Shown in pieces: positions 12,295-24,493 of a stretch of DNA of 64,000 nucleotides. The position numbers and the translations under genes were made by a program. Source of the DNA: Spisula solida (Eukaryota; Mollusca; Bivalvia; Venerida; Mactridae); contig OX365952.1 of assembly GCA_947247005.1 (NCBI GenBank), positions 7,028,501 through 7,092,500 on the forward strand, written 5' to 3'. Numbering within the stretch: the stretch's first letter is position 1; every line of letters begins with the position of its first letter. A model generated the notes under the pieces. That model was not told the DNA's origin, searched no databases, and saw only the letters and a list, made by a program, of their open reading frames with translations.

Positions 12295-12700
12295 TATGAT
12301 AAGCCCGAAGGACCGTATTTTGTTGTCGCCTCCATGTACATCAGATTCTGTCTGCCCGTCCGTCTGTCTGTCCTTATCAATTCCCCTTCGTCTTTGTAAC
12401 TCTTGAGCCCCTTGAAGGATTTTAAAGGAACCTGCAAAAATGTTCACCACATCAAGACGACGTCGCATGTTCTGGAAGGGTCGCTTCAAGGTCAAGTTCA
12501 CACTTAGGGTTAAAGGTCATATGACTTTGTTTCCATTGAGCTCTGTAACTCCTAAACCCCTTGATGGATTTTATAGAAACCTTACACAGATGTTCACCAC
12601 ATCAAGCCGATGTGCATGCAGAGTGCATATTCTAAAAGGGTCGCTTCACAGTCAAGGTCACACTTAGGGGTTAAAGGTCATGTGACTTTGTTAACCAATC
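12295..12700 (+). repeat. Two-unit tandem repeat, about 147 bp per unit
   Basis: The units start near 12395 and 12543. Each contains 'TGTAACTC', 'CCCCTTGA.GGATTTTA', 'ATGTTCACCACATCAAG' and 'AGGGTCGCTTCA'. It is preceded by a CCCGTCCGTCTGTCTGTCC stretch. This is a tandem-cored repeat like the others in the window. X-specific in this window, since Y stops at the equivalent of about 12050. Confidence 0.6.
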
Positions 12701-13699
12701 GAGGTAAACAATTAAATGAGCAAATTACTGCTTGGTGGCACCAGATGTTCTTTATTTGTGGGGAACCGATTTTTAAATAAATTAGCATAAATGTTCAAAA
12801 TGATTAGATAGCATTTCAAGTGCAAGACACATGTACAAGGGTCAGCGGTCAAGGTCACACATGAAGGAAAAAATAGAAGTAATAGTGCTTTACATCTCAG
12901 TCATGCTCACCAGTATTCTAATTGCCTGCTTTGAGAATTGGTACATCATGAAATATGTAGGTCAATTTTGACTTTCGTCGATTAAAACAATTTTGACATA
13001 GTTATGCCCCTTGCCCATAATACATGTGAAAATTATAAGATTCCAAAATTCCAGGGGGCAGGTTCCCCAGTTTGTACACCCTTAAGATATGTACATGAGG
13101 CCTGACCTAAAAATGAAAGTTATAACTGCATGTAATACACTAGCCAATTGAAATCATGTACTCCCACTGCGGGGAACTAGCTAGCTGCCCCATGTTTTAC
13201 CTAAATACCGATGCTTTTGTTTCACGCCAAATTAACGTGGAAATATAGCCCTGACTATACCCGTGATGTATAGGTCGGGGGCAATTTGCTGGGGTTTTAC
13301 CATGTACATGGGGAAAGTCCAGGGGGTGGAAAGGCCGGGTGCATAAGCCTAAGCATGTAGCGACACACACGCAATCAACACTATCGCTATGTTTCAGACT
13401 GCTTGTTTCACAATAGACACAGCATTTAGAATCAACCAACGTAATTTGATTCTACTTTCGTTTTCATCATATCAGACATGAATAGGGCCTAACTCTTGAC
13501 GCTAGTATGCAGGCTAATAATTAGCCATTTATAATTATCTAAAGATATAAATCGATGATCTTACATGAACAATATAGAATGCATAAGATAAGAACTTACT
13601 TCAACAGATCTTCGTTAATCAAGTCGTTTTTCGTTAACCACGGTGAAGACAAGAAAAGCGTCTATGGATGTTGATGATGTATAGCAATCTTACGAGCAA
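12701..13699. other. No recognisable feature
   Basis: AT-rich, no long ORF with protein character (longest 80 aa), no clear repeats, and no counterpart elsewhere in the window. Confidence 0.6.
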
Positions 13700-14697
13700 T
13701 CTGATTGGCTACAGTACAAAGTTTTTGATTGGATTATCACCAACTTGCACAAAATTTTAATGAATATGCATTTGTCGAGTTCGTTCATGCGCGAACTATA
13801 CAAAATGTCTAAAAATAGTTTTACGAACTGTACAAATTGTCAAAAAATGTCTAGTTCGTAAGTTCATAGAAAACTCGCTTTTTCGTACAATAATCCTGAT
13901 TCAAGCATGTGGAAACGATTAGTACGTGTTTACAACGACGTCCGTAACGTTCTCACCTTTTTCCAAGCGGGAATATATCATAGATTTTTATATAATGGCA
14001 AATTAGATAGTTCACACTGGTATTCATATGGGAACACTACAGACCTATAAGTTTGTCAAGTTCGTTCGCATGTTCGGTTGTATAGTTCGTCAATTCGTCA
14101 TTTCGACGAACTTGACAAACTTATAGGTCTGTAGTGTTTAACTCTACAAGCTTATAGGTTGGTAAAGTTTAACTGTACAAGCTTATAGGTTGGTAGAGTT
14201 GGACAGTAGCAGTAGTAACGTTAGAGAATTAACGCTGTAGAGTTAAACTTGCAGATATGTATGTAAGTCGCGAGTTGACAGTGAACCTAATATTAGCGAG
14301 TTAAACGTGCAGAATCTGTATGAATGTTTCTGTATACCAGCAGGTTTAAAATGTGTATTGGTGAGAGTCGGATAAATGACAATTGCGGTCTGAATAATGC
14401 GCTTATATTTCGCTTTAAACTAGCTTGCGGATTTGGATTAGGCAGGTTCGGAGGTTGGTGGGTTAGGCACTCTGGTACATTGAGGCTTTTGTTATAGTAT
14501 TGAACTTGCGAACTGTATTATTTTAAATAGACAGTTCGTCACTTCGGAACTTTCACATTGTGGAAATATTAAACTTACGAACTCGCGAATTGTACAAGTG
14601 ACGAAGTTACCAACTTGCGAACTTACAAACTGTCGAAAATGAACTTTCATATAGATTATAGAGCGAACTTGCAAAAGGTGAAGTCCGGCTTTCCATA
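13700..14697 (-). repeat. X right terminal region with hairpin and AGTTCG array
   Basis: This is a diverged inverted counterpart of 519-1420. The stretch contains a hairpin whose arms (14034-14063 and 14108-14141) share ACAGACCTATAAGTTTGTCA. Three copies of a CTTATAGGT(T/C)(G/T)GTA unit follow. It ends with the AGTTCG-type array and the TIR CCGGCTTTCCATA at 14697, immediately followed by the TIR of Y. Confidence 0.7.
14392..14697 (+). repeat. 306-bp direct repeat, copy 1 (left of Y)
   Basis: Begins GAATAATGCGCTTATATTTC and ends at the X TIR. The same 306 bp recurs at 34460-34765 with scattered substitutions, for example GGTTGGTGGG against GGTTGGCGGG. Element Y lies exactly between the two copies. 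Confidence 0.85.
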
Positions 14698-16357
14698 TAT
14701 GGAAAGCCGGAGTTCACCTTTTGCAAGTTCGCTCTTTAATCTATATGAAAGTTCATTTTTTGTCAGTTCGTCAGTTCGTAAGTTCGTAAGTTCGCATGTT
14801 CGCAAGTTGGTAACTTTGCACTTGTATAGTTCGGAATTCGTAACTTTGTAACTTTGCTAGTTCGTAACATCGTCACTTGGACAGTTGGGAGCTTCGTTAG
14901 TTCGCAATTTCGTAAGTTCGTAACTTCAACAATTGAATGCGTCCACGTTGCCTGTGTTCCGAACTTCCGAACCTGCTTATTCGAAATGTGCAAGTTCGCT
15001 ACTACAGTCATAAACTTTACATCGGGGATATATATGTGTAGATCTACATGATTTATTAGCAGAAGTATCGAACTTGCGAACTGACTAATTCGTACAGCAT
15101 TTCCTAACTAGCGTCTAAGTTCCGAACTGTCGAACTGCACATTAAAATTTCGCACGTTCATCAGTTCACACTGTGTGTATATATGATTCTCACAAATCGT
15201 TTAAATTGTTGCATACTGACATTTATCCGTTTTAAAACAGAATTGCAGCGTTACGGACATCCTTCTAAATACACGCTGGTTGTATCCCCATTTGTATCAC
15301 AAGATTATTGTACAAAAAGCGAGTTTAAAAATGAACTAGCGAACCACACAAATCTGCAGGTTCGTAGGTTCGTCAGTTCACTCTATATGTATATGATTCT
15401 GTTCTATTCAATTCTCATATGAAGATAGAGTGAACTGTCAGATTTCGCTAATTTGAGCCATCTGTGAAATGTATCCGTTTTAAAACAGAATCACAACATT
15501 AGTGACATCGTTCTTAGTACGTACTGCTTGTTTCCCCATTTATATATCAAGATTATTGTACGAAAAAGCATTTTTGACGAACATGACAAATATTCATTTT
15601 TGCTAGTTCGACGAACATGACAATTAAAAATGAATTATTCATTTTGCTAGTTCGTGATAATCCAATCAAACAAGCCGTACTAGCCGTGGTTAGGGTATGA
15701 AACCACGCCCCCTTCTCATGCTTGACTGGTCTAACCCATGCGGAATCCTTTGGCAGTATAGTTCAACGTTCAACACGCTTGATGCAAAATATTAAATCAT
15801 TAAATTACTCGGTGATATATCTATTATATATCTTTTTCTTCGTTATAAGACGAGGAAGCACAGCCAAACAGTACTAATATGTTAGTGACCGAAAGTATTG
15901 AAAACTGCGAATATGTTCTTTCATTGATTATTTTCTGCCATTGTATTCGTCTCATATTTCCATGGTACCCGTATTTCCGTGGAAGAGATATTACAGTTGT
16001 GTGCACAATACACGCACTTTAGTCAACATAGTAAGTATCCGTATATAAAGTATATAAATATATATTACGAGGCAAACATATTTTCAAGGGTTTGTCCTCG
16101 CCCTTCGGGCTTCCCCCGCCCCATAGCTGGGGCTTGGTTTCAGTTGACTGCTGCAATGCATTTAGATGTAGGTTAATATGTTGGATAGGTTGTTTGTGTC
16201 CCAGTAACTGCAGACACTGGCCAATCATGCGATCTAGACTAATAGTCCTATTCACAGGTGTACCGCTGTATCTCTTTGGTATGTAGGGTCTAAAAGTAAA
16301 CTAGACAGGCTGCTGTCTCCAAATGTCTGCTGACGGTCCAGTCCCGTATGATAACGT

Positions 16358-16440
16358 GGCACAGTGGTCAAGTGGATAACACTCTTGGCTACTGATCAAG
16401 AGGTTCCTGGTTCGAATCGCGGCCGGGGCACTTGGTCATT
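16358..16440 (+). mobile_element. tRNA-derived SINE head (copy in Y left arm)
   Basis: Same as 2693-2815, with A-box-like TGGTCAAGTGGATAAC and B box GGTTCGAATC. It is cut 3' of ACGCTTTTC by the arm deletion. Confidence 0.6.
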
Positions 16441-18105
16441 TCTGAAACGCTTTTCTTCTTAACGACTGGCTCGATTTCAATGAAACTTCACATGAATGCT
16501 TTGTACCAAGCATTGTTGAACATTTGTTATAATTGCATATTTTGTTTTGTTTCAGGTGCAAAAGATTATATGCAAATACAGGCATTTACTCCGTGTATAA
16601 ACCAAATCACTGTACAACTTTTTGGGATACTATACAATTCAACTTGTATGACTTATTATGATTGAAACATCCCGTGATTTCCTATCACTGTACAACTACA
16701 TTTGTAATTGGAAGACTTCAATTCAACGTTTACTCCTTATTGCGATAACCGGAAGTTGACTCATTTATACACTGTGATTAATGTATGTATTCTATACATA
16801 TGTTTATATTTGAAGTCTGCTGTGAGAAGTGTGTTTGGAGCTGATGTTTTGAAAAACAATTCTACAATGTAATAACAAAATAAAGGACGTTGAATGTGCG
16901 GATTCTATTGCTAACAGTGGAGTTATGGCTCTCTAAAATAGTTTTACCTAGAGTCATAAGTGTAAACGACTGTTGGTTTGAAATGTATTGTACATTTGTG
17001 AATTACGTGGTTTAATACTGTTATAAATGTGAACAATAACAGCAGAGATATAGTCCATGGGTTATGAACAAAGAGTTAGGCCACAATGGGTTTTGTCTGT
17101 AAATCTCAATTTAAGTAGAATGTCAGGACTGTTTGAAAATTATTTCCTGATAAGCTGCATAATGTGTTCCAATATTGAGTCCTGTCTGAGGTCGGTCGGT
17201 TTGTTGGGCTATGTATATTTGTCAGCGCTAATTCTCAGTAACCATTGATTGGATTTCAATGAAACTATGTATGACTTATAAGAACTAGTCTAGTTTTTTC
17301 TACTTCAAATTTTTGAAGGATTTCAATGAAACTATGTATGACTTATAGTAACTAAGTCTAGTTTTTCTAAAAAAATTTGAAGGATTCATCAGTACCAAAC
17401 CTATGCTTAGTTTTGCACAACAGCATACTTCTAATGCTTGCAGTATCTGGGGTATTCATCACATTCAGGGTTATTTCTTGTTGTAAGTAACATTGTATTA
17501 ATGTATCCTATGCAACAACTATTCTACAAATGGGTTTCACATCTTCATGATATGGTATTTTCTCCAATGGTAGTAATGTATGTGTATATTAGATGTTCCT
17601 TACTTGTTTGTATATACATGTAGGATTAATTCAGTATTCAATCTACATTATAGCCCAGAGAATTTGACACAACTCGACATAACCCCAGTTGTATGTTTTC
17701 ATAAGGGGGGAGTATCACGAAGACGCTTGAGGTGTGATACCAACACAAATCTTAATCTAAAGGACCGATATTGCACAATTTGTTCGCAGAAATTTATAAA
17801 TTCAAAGCAAGTTCCTCGTAATATATTCATGCATAAAGGTCAGGATCAGGTCAATTTCTCTGTGCTATACTCATCATACCAAATGCAGCATTTTTATCCT
17901 TTGTAAGTGTTGAGAACAGTAACCTTTTCTAAGTGTAGACTTTGTTCTCTATTAATGGAATAGTCTAACCTGTCTTTAGCAGCCATCCAATGCAAAGGGC
18001 CACCTTGGCTGTTCAAGATCAGTGTACACTTAATAAAGATTTTGTGTTGATCTGATTGCAATGTTGATTACTTGTAGAAATTAGGGTTGGGTACCTGGAC
18101 ACCAG

Positions 18106-18344
18106 GGTACTGTTTTATCAAAGGACTTACGGAAATCGTAAACTTACGATTAAATTTAAATTCTTTATGATTTGGAAACAAATATAAGGTGTGGTCAATG
18201 GAGCTGCAATACTATTACTGATTCAGTTGATGAACTCATATAAACCATATCCATCAACAATTTGCAGTTGTTAATGAATTATAAAGAGTTTAAATTTGAT
18301 CGTAACTTTACGAATTTCGTAAGTGCTTTGATAAAACAGTAGCC
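18106..18344. mobile_element. 239-bp MITE with TACTGTTTTATCAAAG ends (Y left arm)
   Basis: The left end is GGTACTGTTTTATCAAAGGA and the right end, read inward, GGCTACTGTTTTATCAAAGC. TIRs of about 30 bp continue into ACTTACG..TCGTAA. X has no insertion here (GGTACCTGGAACCCAGATGTGC around 9030-9055). Target duplication not resolvable. An inverted counterpart is at 22181-22421. Confidence 0.75.
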
Positions 18345-18977
18345 TGATGTGCAAAAACTGTCTCAATAAAGTGCTAGTAATCTGTATGAATGAAATTCTT
18401 GTATTTGTTTTACTAAACCCTAAAAGGTACAGCAGTTGTCCTCTTAGATTAAGAACAGAAATAGTGTTCTCGGGCTACTAGCAGCATATTGACATGATGT
18501 TCTCAGGTCATGTGTTATCAGGCAGTTACCACAGTCGTGTCTGTGATCTAGTGCTTGGTGTACAAGATTTGTAACACAACCATTCAGGTTTGATTCCTGC
18601 TTGTGGCAAGTAATTCTATTCAATGATGTTGATTTTCCTCCACATATGGAGAAGTTGCTCGTATCTTATGGATGGATAAATTGGTACTGGTTGAATATGA
18701 GGGGTGATCAATATATTCGAGAACTTCCCTTCTAACCTTTTAAATATTGATTCTAGAACAATTAAATTACCAGAAAATGTAGATCTGTCAATTATCTAGC
18801 TTTTTAATTATTTAATTTATTATTATATTGTAACCAAGGTGAAGCGCACGGGTACTTGCTGCTCTAATGGTAGCGCTTGGAATGACGTCACATGATGACC
18901 AATGTCACACGCCCCTTGCATAAATAAAAAGATGTTATAAGTGCATTCGGTTGGAGATATCTTAGACTGAATGATGC

Positions 18978-21523
18978 GCAATCACCACTTTTTAGCTCAC
19001 CTGTCACTTGTATGGGCCTTCAGGTTCACCGTTGAGTTTTGATGATCACTCTGTCACAAGATGATCATTGTGACTAAGCTTCATAAAGATTAAGGAGTCA
19101 TAAAACTTAAGTTTGCCAAGTTCATTAGGCCAAATTATATCGATAATGTGGTTCTAGTAAACCGACTGACGCAAATTTCTTGCCCATACAATAAACACTT
19201 CATTGGTATTTTGAAGAAAGTCACTGCAGATCGGTGATTGTCCAGTGAATAAAACCATAAAATGTATTTCCTACCATGTTTAAGCATGTTACCAGAACCA
19301 CAATAGCGATTTGTTTTGGTCTTACAGGTATTTACCCTTAAACATTTTGAACATAATATACTAGTACATATAGTTCAAGAAATGCGGTTTCATGAAATAA
19401 CAAGTTCATGAAATAAAGTGAAAATGTTCAGCAATTCAAGATCAAGAACTTTTGAGTTCATGGTAGCAAGTATATAGCAGATATGTAAAAAGTTCCTGCT
19501 GTTCTTATTACTGTTGAAAAACAAGCTAAGGCCTTGCCGCAATGCCAGGTTTTCTGAGCATTGTCCACCTAATGAGGCAGCCAAATAGCGTACGTCTCCA
19601 TGCAAGCTTGCTATACCCAAAGTTTGATGAATAGGGATCAATCTGAACTCGACTACGGTAATTGAATAAAAAACCCTTTTTCTATTTTTAGACCTTGACC
19701 CCACTGACCCCAAATACAATTGTTGAAAACCCTGGTTAATAAATTATTATGCAATCTTTTAGAAAGTATTAATGCTTGTTTTTTCTTCAACAGAATGTGC
19801 ATCTTTTTTCTTCTGACAAACACTACATGTCTACTACAGTCAACTGATGGATGACAGACCAATTGAGGGTGAATATATGAAGAAAATACCACCTGTGTTT
19901 GGAAAAAACAAAGAGCACTGCCTACGAGTGCCGGACGCTCGACTTTCTCGTACTTGATAGTACCCTTGCTCATCTGTGAGGGAAAATTCTAAAAGTGACA
20001 AGGGCAGATAACTCATACATATAGGTCATAGTTACCAGCCTCGTCATATGGACCTTGTGATGATGCGTAACTACGTTTGAGTTTCAAGTGGGTACCATTG
20101 ATAGTTTATGTACTAAGTCTAAACAAGGGCAGATAACTCCATAAATATAGGACACAGAGTTACCAGCCTCGTTAGTATGTGCTCCCCTTGTGGTGATGAA
20201 TAACTATGTTGAGTTTCAAGTGGATACCTTTGATTGCCTTTGAGAAAATGACTCTTACAATAAACTTAACGGGTTAAAGCAGACGATCCGGTCACGACGA
20301 TAGCTTTACTTTTTTTCTTCGAAAAGTCGAGCTAAAAACTATGAAAAATGTTTGTTTGGAATACGAGACAGTCTACCCTATTGAGCAGTGGTAACGCATT
20401 TAGTGTCGGTCCAGGGTTTTGCTCTGTGATCGTGTCAATCTATAGATAAAGTGGTATCAGTGTTTTATGCCCCCCTATCGATAGATGGGGAGGCATATAG
20501 TGATTCACCTGTCCGTCCGTCCGTCCGTCCGTCCTGGTTAACCCAAATTGACCGTTTCTTCTAGCATTAATATGGCTTGCTACAAAGCTTTCATACTTGC
20601 ATGGATGTTGTGTATGAACACTCTCCACACGCCAGTATCACCTAACCCCATTTTGACCTTCACCTTGACCTAATTTTGGACTTAGACTTATTTATGGACA
20701 AGGCTTCCACAGGGGGCATAAGCGTTTATTAAACGGAGTCTTGTTTTCTTATTTGAATTTTGAAATGAAGAAACTGGCTTCTCATTCATATAATTATGGG
20801 AATGGATACCATCCCGGATTAGACGAGTGTTATGATGACATTGCTAAATAAGTTATAAAACTTGTTGGACTGTGTATCGCAAATAAAAAATAGTCCTAAA
20901 TATTTGAATCCCCAACTATTTCTTTAATTTCTAAGAGTATTTGCTCTTTCTCTATGTGAAAGAAAATTGAACCATATTTACTGAACTACATTCCCTAGCT
21001 GCTAGGGTGTGTTACCGGAAACAAACCATTTTTTGTTAGACTTACAGGAGACCACATCAGACAAACACACAAGGCTAAAGAATATGTGTGATTTAGGAAG
21101 CCAAATTATTCTAGATTTTTCAGACAGACATGATTTTATTAACATAGGCTTTAGCAAGAACTAACATTTCTGCTAAAGATGATTCTTTCAAATGAATTAG
21201 TTGCTTGAAATCAGAAATTCGGTGAAACTTCATGAATTGGATGAAACTAAAATCGATGGCAACTAGAATTGCCACACGAAGACAAATATCTTAATCATGT
21301 TACTTGAACCACACATGCTCTTTATTTGGCCAAGATACATTGTGCATTGATTATTTATTACGGTTTACTGCCGTTTCTCAACAATTTGGCAGTTATATAC
21401 AGTGACCCATTACCTACCACCTAACCAGGTTCTTTGGACTGTACGAGGGATGATCAATAAATTCGAGAACTTTACATTTAACAATTTTGTTTTGACAGCA
21501 AAGCTCAAAAGCAAATTAGCATC
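18978..21523. other. Loop of the Y inverted duplication
   Basis: Reverse complement of X from about 12050 to 9684, present once in Y. The left junction 18977/18978 joins GACTGAATGATGC to GCAATCACCACTTTT. It lies inside the mariner-like MITE, whose left-arm copy is cut there. No genes seen. Confidence 0.75.
20468..20744 (+). mobile_element. One-unit GCCCCCCTATCGATAG element in the Y loop
   Basis: It has the same start (TATGCCCCCCTATCGATAG) and end (GGGGGCATAAGCGTTTA..GTCTTGTTTT) as 8060-8827. However, it carries a run of CCGT units and only one complete 175-bp-type core unit. The matching X stretch (near 10540-10590) lacks it. The flanking duplication is within a T run and cannot be fixed. 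Confidence 0.7.
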
Positions 21524-21798
21524 ATTCAGTCTAAGATATCTCCAACCGAATGCACTTATAACATCCTTTTATTTATGCAAGGGGCGTGTGACATTGGTCA
21601 TCATGTGACGTCATTCCAAGCGCCACCATAAGAGCAGCAAGTACCCGTGCGCTTCACATTGGTTACAATATAATAATAAATTAAATAATTAAAAAGCTAG
21701 ATAATTGACAGATCTACATTTTCTGGTAATTTAATTGTTCTAGAATCAATATTTAAAAGGTTAGAAGGGAAGTTCTCGAATATATTGATCACCCCTCA
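21444..21798. mobile_element. Mariner-like MITE, copy in Y right arm
   Basis: Inverted full-length counterpart of 9414-9744, flanked by TA on both sides (21442-21443, 21799-21800). It spans the point where the right arm starts to pair with the left arm. Confidence 0.7.
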
Positions 21799-22180
21799 TA
21801 TTCAACCAGTACCAATTTATCCATCCATAAGATACGAGCAACTTCTCCATATGTGGAGGAAAATCAACATCATTGAAGAGAATTACTTGCCACAAGCAGG
21901 AATCAAACCTGAATCAGAATGGCTGTGTTACAAATCTTGCACACCAAGCACTAGATCACAGAGACGACTACACATTTTATCATGCAATTTCCAAGGTAAC
22001 TGCCTGATAACACATGACCTGAGAACATCATGTCAATATGCTGCTAGTAGCCTGAGAACACTATTTATGTTCTTAATCTAAGAGGACAACTGCTGTACCT
22101 TTTAGGGTTTAGTAAAACAAATACAAGAATTTCATTCATACAGATTACCAGCACTTTATTGAGACAGTTTTTGCACATCA

Positions 22181-22421
22181 GGCTACTGTTTTATCAAAGC
22201 ACTTACGAAATTCTTAAAGTTACGATCAAGTTTAAACTCTTTATAATTCATTAACAACTGCAAATTGTTGATGGATATGGTTTATATGAGTTCATCAACT
22301 GAATCAGTAATAGTATTGCAGCTCAATTGACCACACCTTATATTTGTTTCCAAATCATAAAGAATTTAAATTTAATCGTAAGTTTACGATTTCCGTAAGT
22401 CCTTTGATAAAACAGTACCCT
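22181..22421. mobile_element. TACTGTTTTATCAAAG MITE, Y right-arm copy
   Basis: Inverted counterpart of 18106-18344 at the homologous position. Its presence in both arms and absence from X dates the insertion before the inverted duplication of Y. Confidence 0.75.
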
Positions 22422-24476
22422 GGTGTACAGGTACCCAACCCTAATTTCTACAAGTAATCAACATTGCAATCAGATCAACACAAAATCTTTTATTAAGTGT
22501 ACACTGATCTTGAACAGCCAAGGTGGCCCTTTGCATTGGATGGCTGCTAAAGACAGGTTAGACTATTTCATTAATAGAGAACAAAGTCTACACCTTGAAA
22601 AGGTTACTGTTCTCAACACTTACAAAGGATAAAAATGCTGCATTTGGTATGATGAGCATAGCACAGAGAAATTAACCTGATCCTGACCTTTATGCATGAA
22701 TATATTACGAGGTACTTGCTTTGAATTTATAAATTTCTGCAAACAATTGTGCAATATCGGTCCTTTAGATTAAGATTTGTGTTGGTATCACACCTCAAGC
22801 GTCTTCGTGATACTCCCCCCTTATGAAAACATACAACTGGGGTTATGTCGAGTTGTGTCAAATTCTCTGGACTATAATGTAGATTGAATACTGAATTAAC
22901 CCTACATGTATATTCAAACAAGTAAGGAACATCTAATATTCCCATACATTACTACCATTGGAGAAAAAACATATCATGAAGTTGTGAAACCCATTTGTAG
23001 AATAGTTGTTGCATAGGATACATTAATACAATGTTACTTATAACAAGAAATAACACTGAATGTGATGAATACACCAGGTACTGCAAGCATTAGAAGTATG
23101 CTGATGTGCAAAACTTAGCATAGGTTTGGTACTGATGAATCCTTCAAATTTTTTTAGAAAAACTAGACTTAGTTACTATAAGTCATACATAGTTTCATTG
23201 AAATCCTTCAAAAATTTGAAGTAGAAAAAACTAGACTAGTTCTTATAAGTCATACATAGTTTCATTGAAATCCAATCAATGGTTACTGAGAATTAGCGCT
23301 GACAAATATACATAGCCCAACAAACCGACCGACCTCAGGCAAGACTCAATATTGGAACACATTATGCAGCTTATCAGGAAATAATTTTCAAACAGTCATG
23401 ACATTCTACTTAAATTGAGATTTACAGACAAAAACCATTGTGGCCTAACTCTTTGTTCATAACCCATGGACTATATCTCTGCTGCTATTGTTCACATTTA
23501 TAACAGTATTAAACCACGTAATGCACAAATGTACAATACATCTCAAAGCAACAGTCGTTTACACTTATGACTCTAGGTAAAACTATTTTAGAGAGCCATA
23601 TCTCCACTGTTAGCAATAGAATCCGCACATTCAACGTCCTTTATTTTGTTATTACATTGTAGAATTGTTTTTCAAAACATCAGCTCCAAACACACTTCTA
23701 ACAGCAGACTTCAAATATGAACATATGCATAGAATACATACATTAATCACAGTGTATAAACGAGTCAACTTCCGGTTATCGCAATAAGGAGTAAGCGTTG
23801 AATTGAAGTCTTCCAATAAGTTGTACAGTGATAGGAAATCACGGGATGTTTCAATCATAATAAGTCATACAAGTTGAATTGTATAGTATCCCAAAAAGTT
23901 GTACAGTGATTTGGTTTATACACGGAGTAAATGCCTGTATTTGCATATAATCTTTTGGACCTGAAACAAAAAATATGCAGTTATAACAAATGTTCAACAA
24001 TGCTTGGTACAAAGCATTCATGTAAAGTTTCATTGAAATCGAGCCAGTCGTTAAAAAGAAAAGACACAGACAAACTTTGTAACAGTAAAAATCAATATGT
24101 CTCCCCAAACTATATGCAGGAGACAAAATTAATTAGATCAAAAACATAACATACAGGCAAATAAATAATAATTTAATATTTAACACAGAAATTATCAATA
24201 CATTTATTAGTACAATGTATCTGCCTGTTATGTATGTAGTCAATAGTATACTAAATGAATGGGTTAAGGGCTTAGGTTCAAACCCCAACTGAAGTTCATG
24301 CTTACCAGTGACAGTTATATCATTTCTCAGGCTCTGAGATATGTGGACATAGTGTCAGTTGTTTCTTGAGGATATTGTAAGTACTGTGTTATAATCTATG
24401 AGCACATAGTGTAAATAATACTCTTTTATGAAAATGCATGAAGCCAAAAAGCTTAAAGTTGTCAGATAACTGTCTT

Positions 24477-24493
24477 TGTCACAACATGTTCTT
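24477..24493 (+). repeat. LINE target-site duplication, left copy
   Basis: TGTCACAACATGTTCTT, a perfect match to 27871-27887. X has a single uninterrupted copy (as its reverse complement) near 6265-6285. Confidence 0.9.

Larger units (their letters stand above)
519..14697. mobile_element. Element X: giant (14.2 kb) TIR transposon, non-autonomous
   Basis: It starts with TATGGAAAGCCGG and ends with its reverse complement CCGGCTTTCCATA. The first and last 0.9-1 kb are diverged inverted copies of each other: AGTTCG-rich ends, a TTGGATTATCAC block near 13730 matching GTGATAATCCAATC near 1381, and a TTTTTCGTACAATAAT block. The interior is almost free of long open frames (largest 112 aa) and no transposase motif is visible. 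It carries a LINE 3' fragment, a SINE, MITEs and tandem-cored repeats. No convincing target duplication flanks 519 or 14697. Family assignment is unknown. X could be a non-autonomous derivative or could depend on a heavily spliced transposase not visible here. Confidence 0.75.
14698..18977 (+). repeat. Y left arm
   Basis: Parallel to X 519-9683. It lacks X 2800-6645: the junction near 16440 joins ACGCTTTTC to TTCTTAACGACTGG and shows a short CTTTTC/TTTTTC microhomology. The X insertion at 8060-8827 is absent (empty site). Near 17250-17390 a 62-bp unit (GGATTTCAATGAAACTATG..) is duplicated, as in the right arm at 23150-23280 but not in X. Confidence 0.8.

Noticed and set aside
13197..13439. 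80-codon minus-strand frame with several cysteines
   Set aside because: No signal peptide, no family match that I recognise, and no second copy for comparison; within chance expectation.
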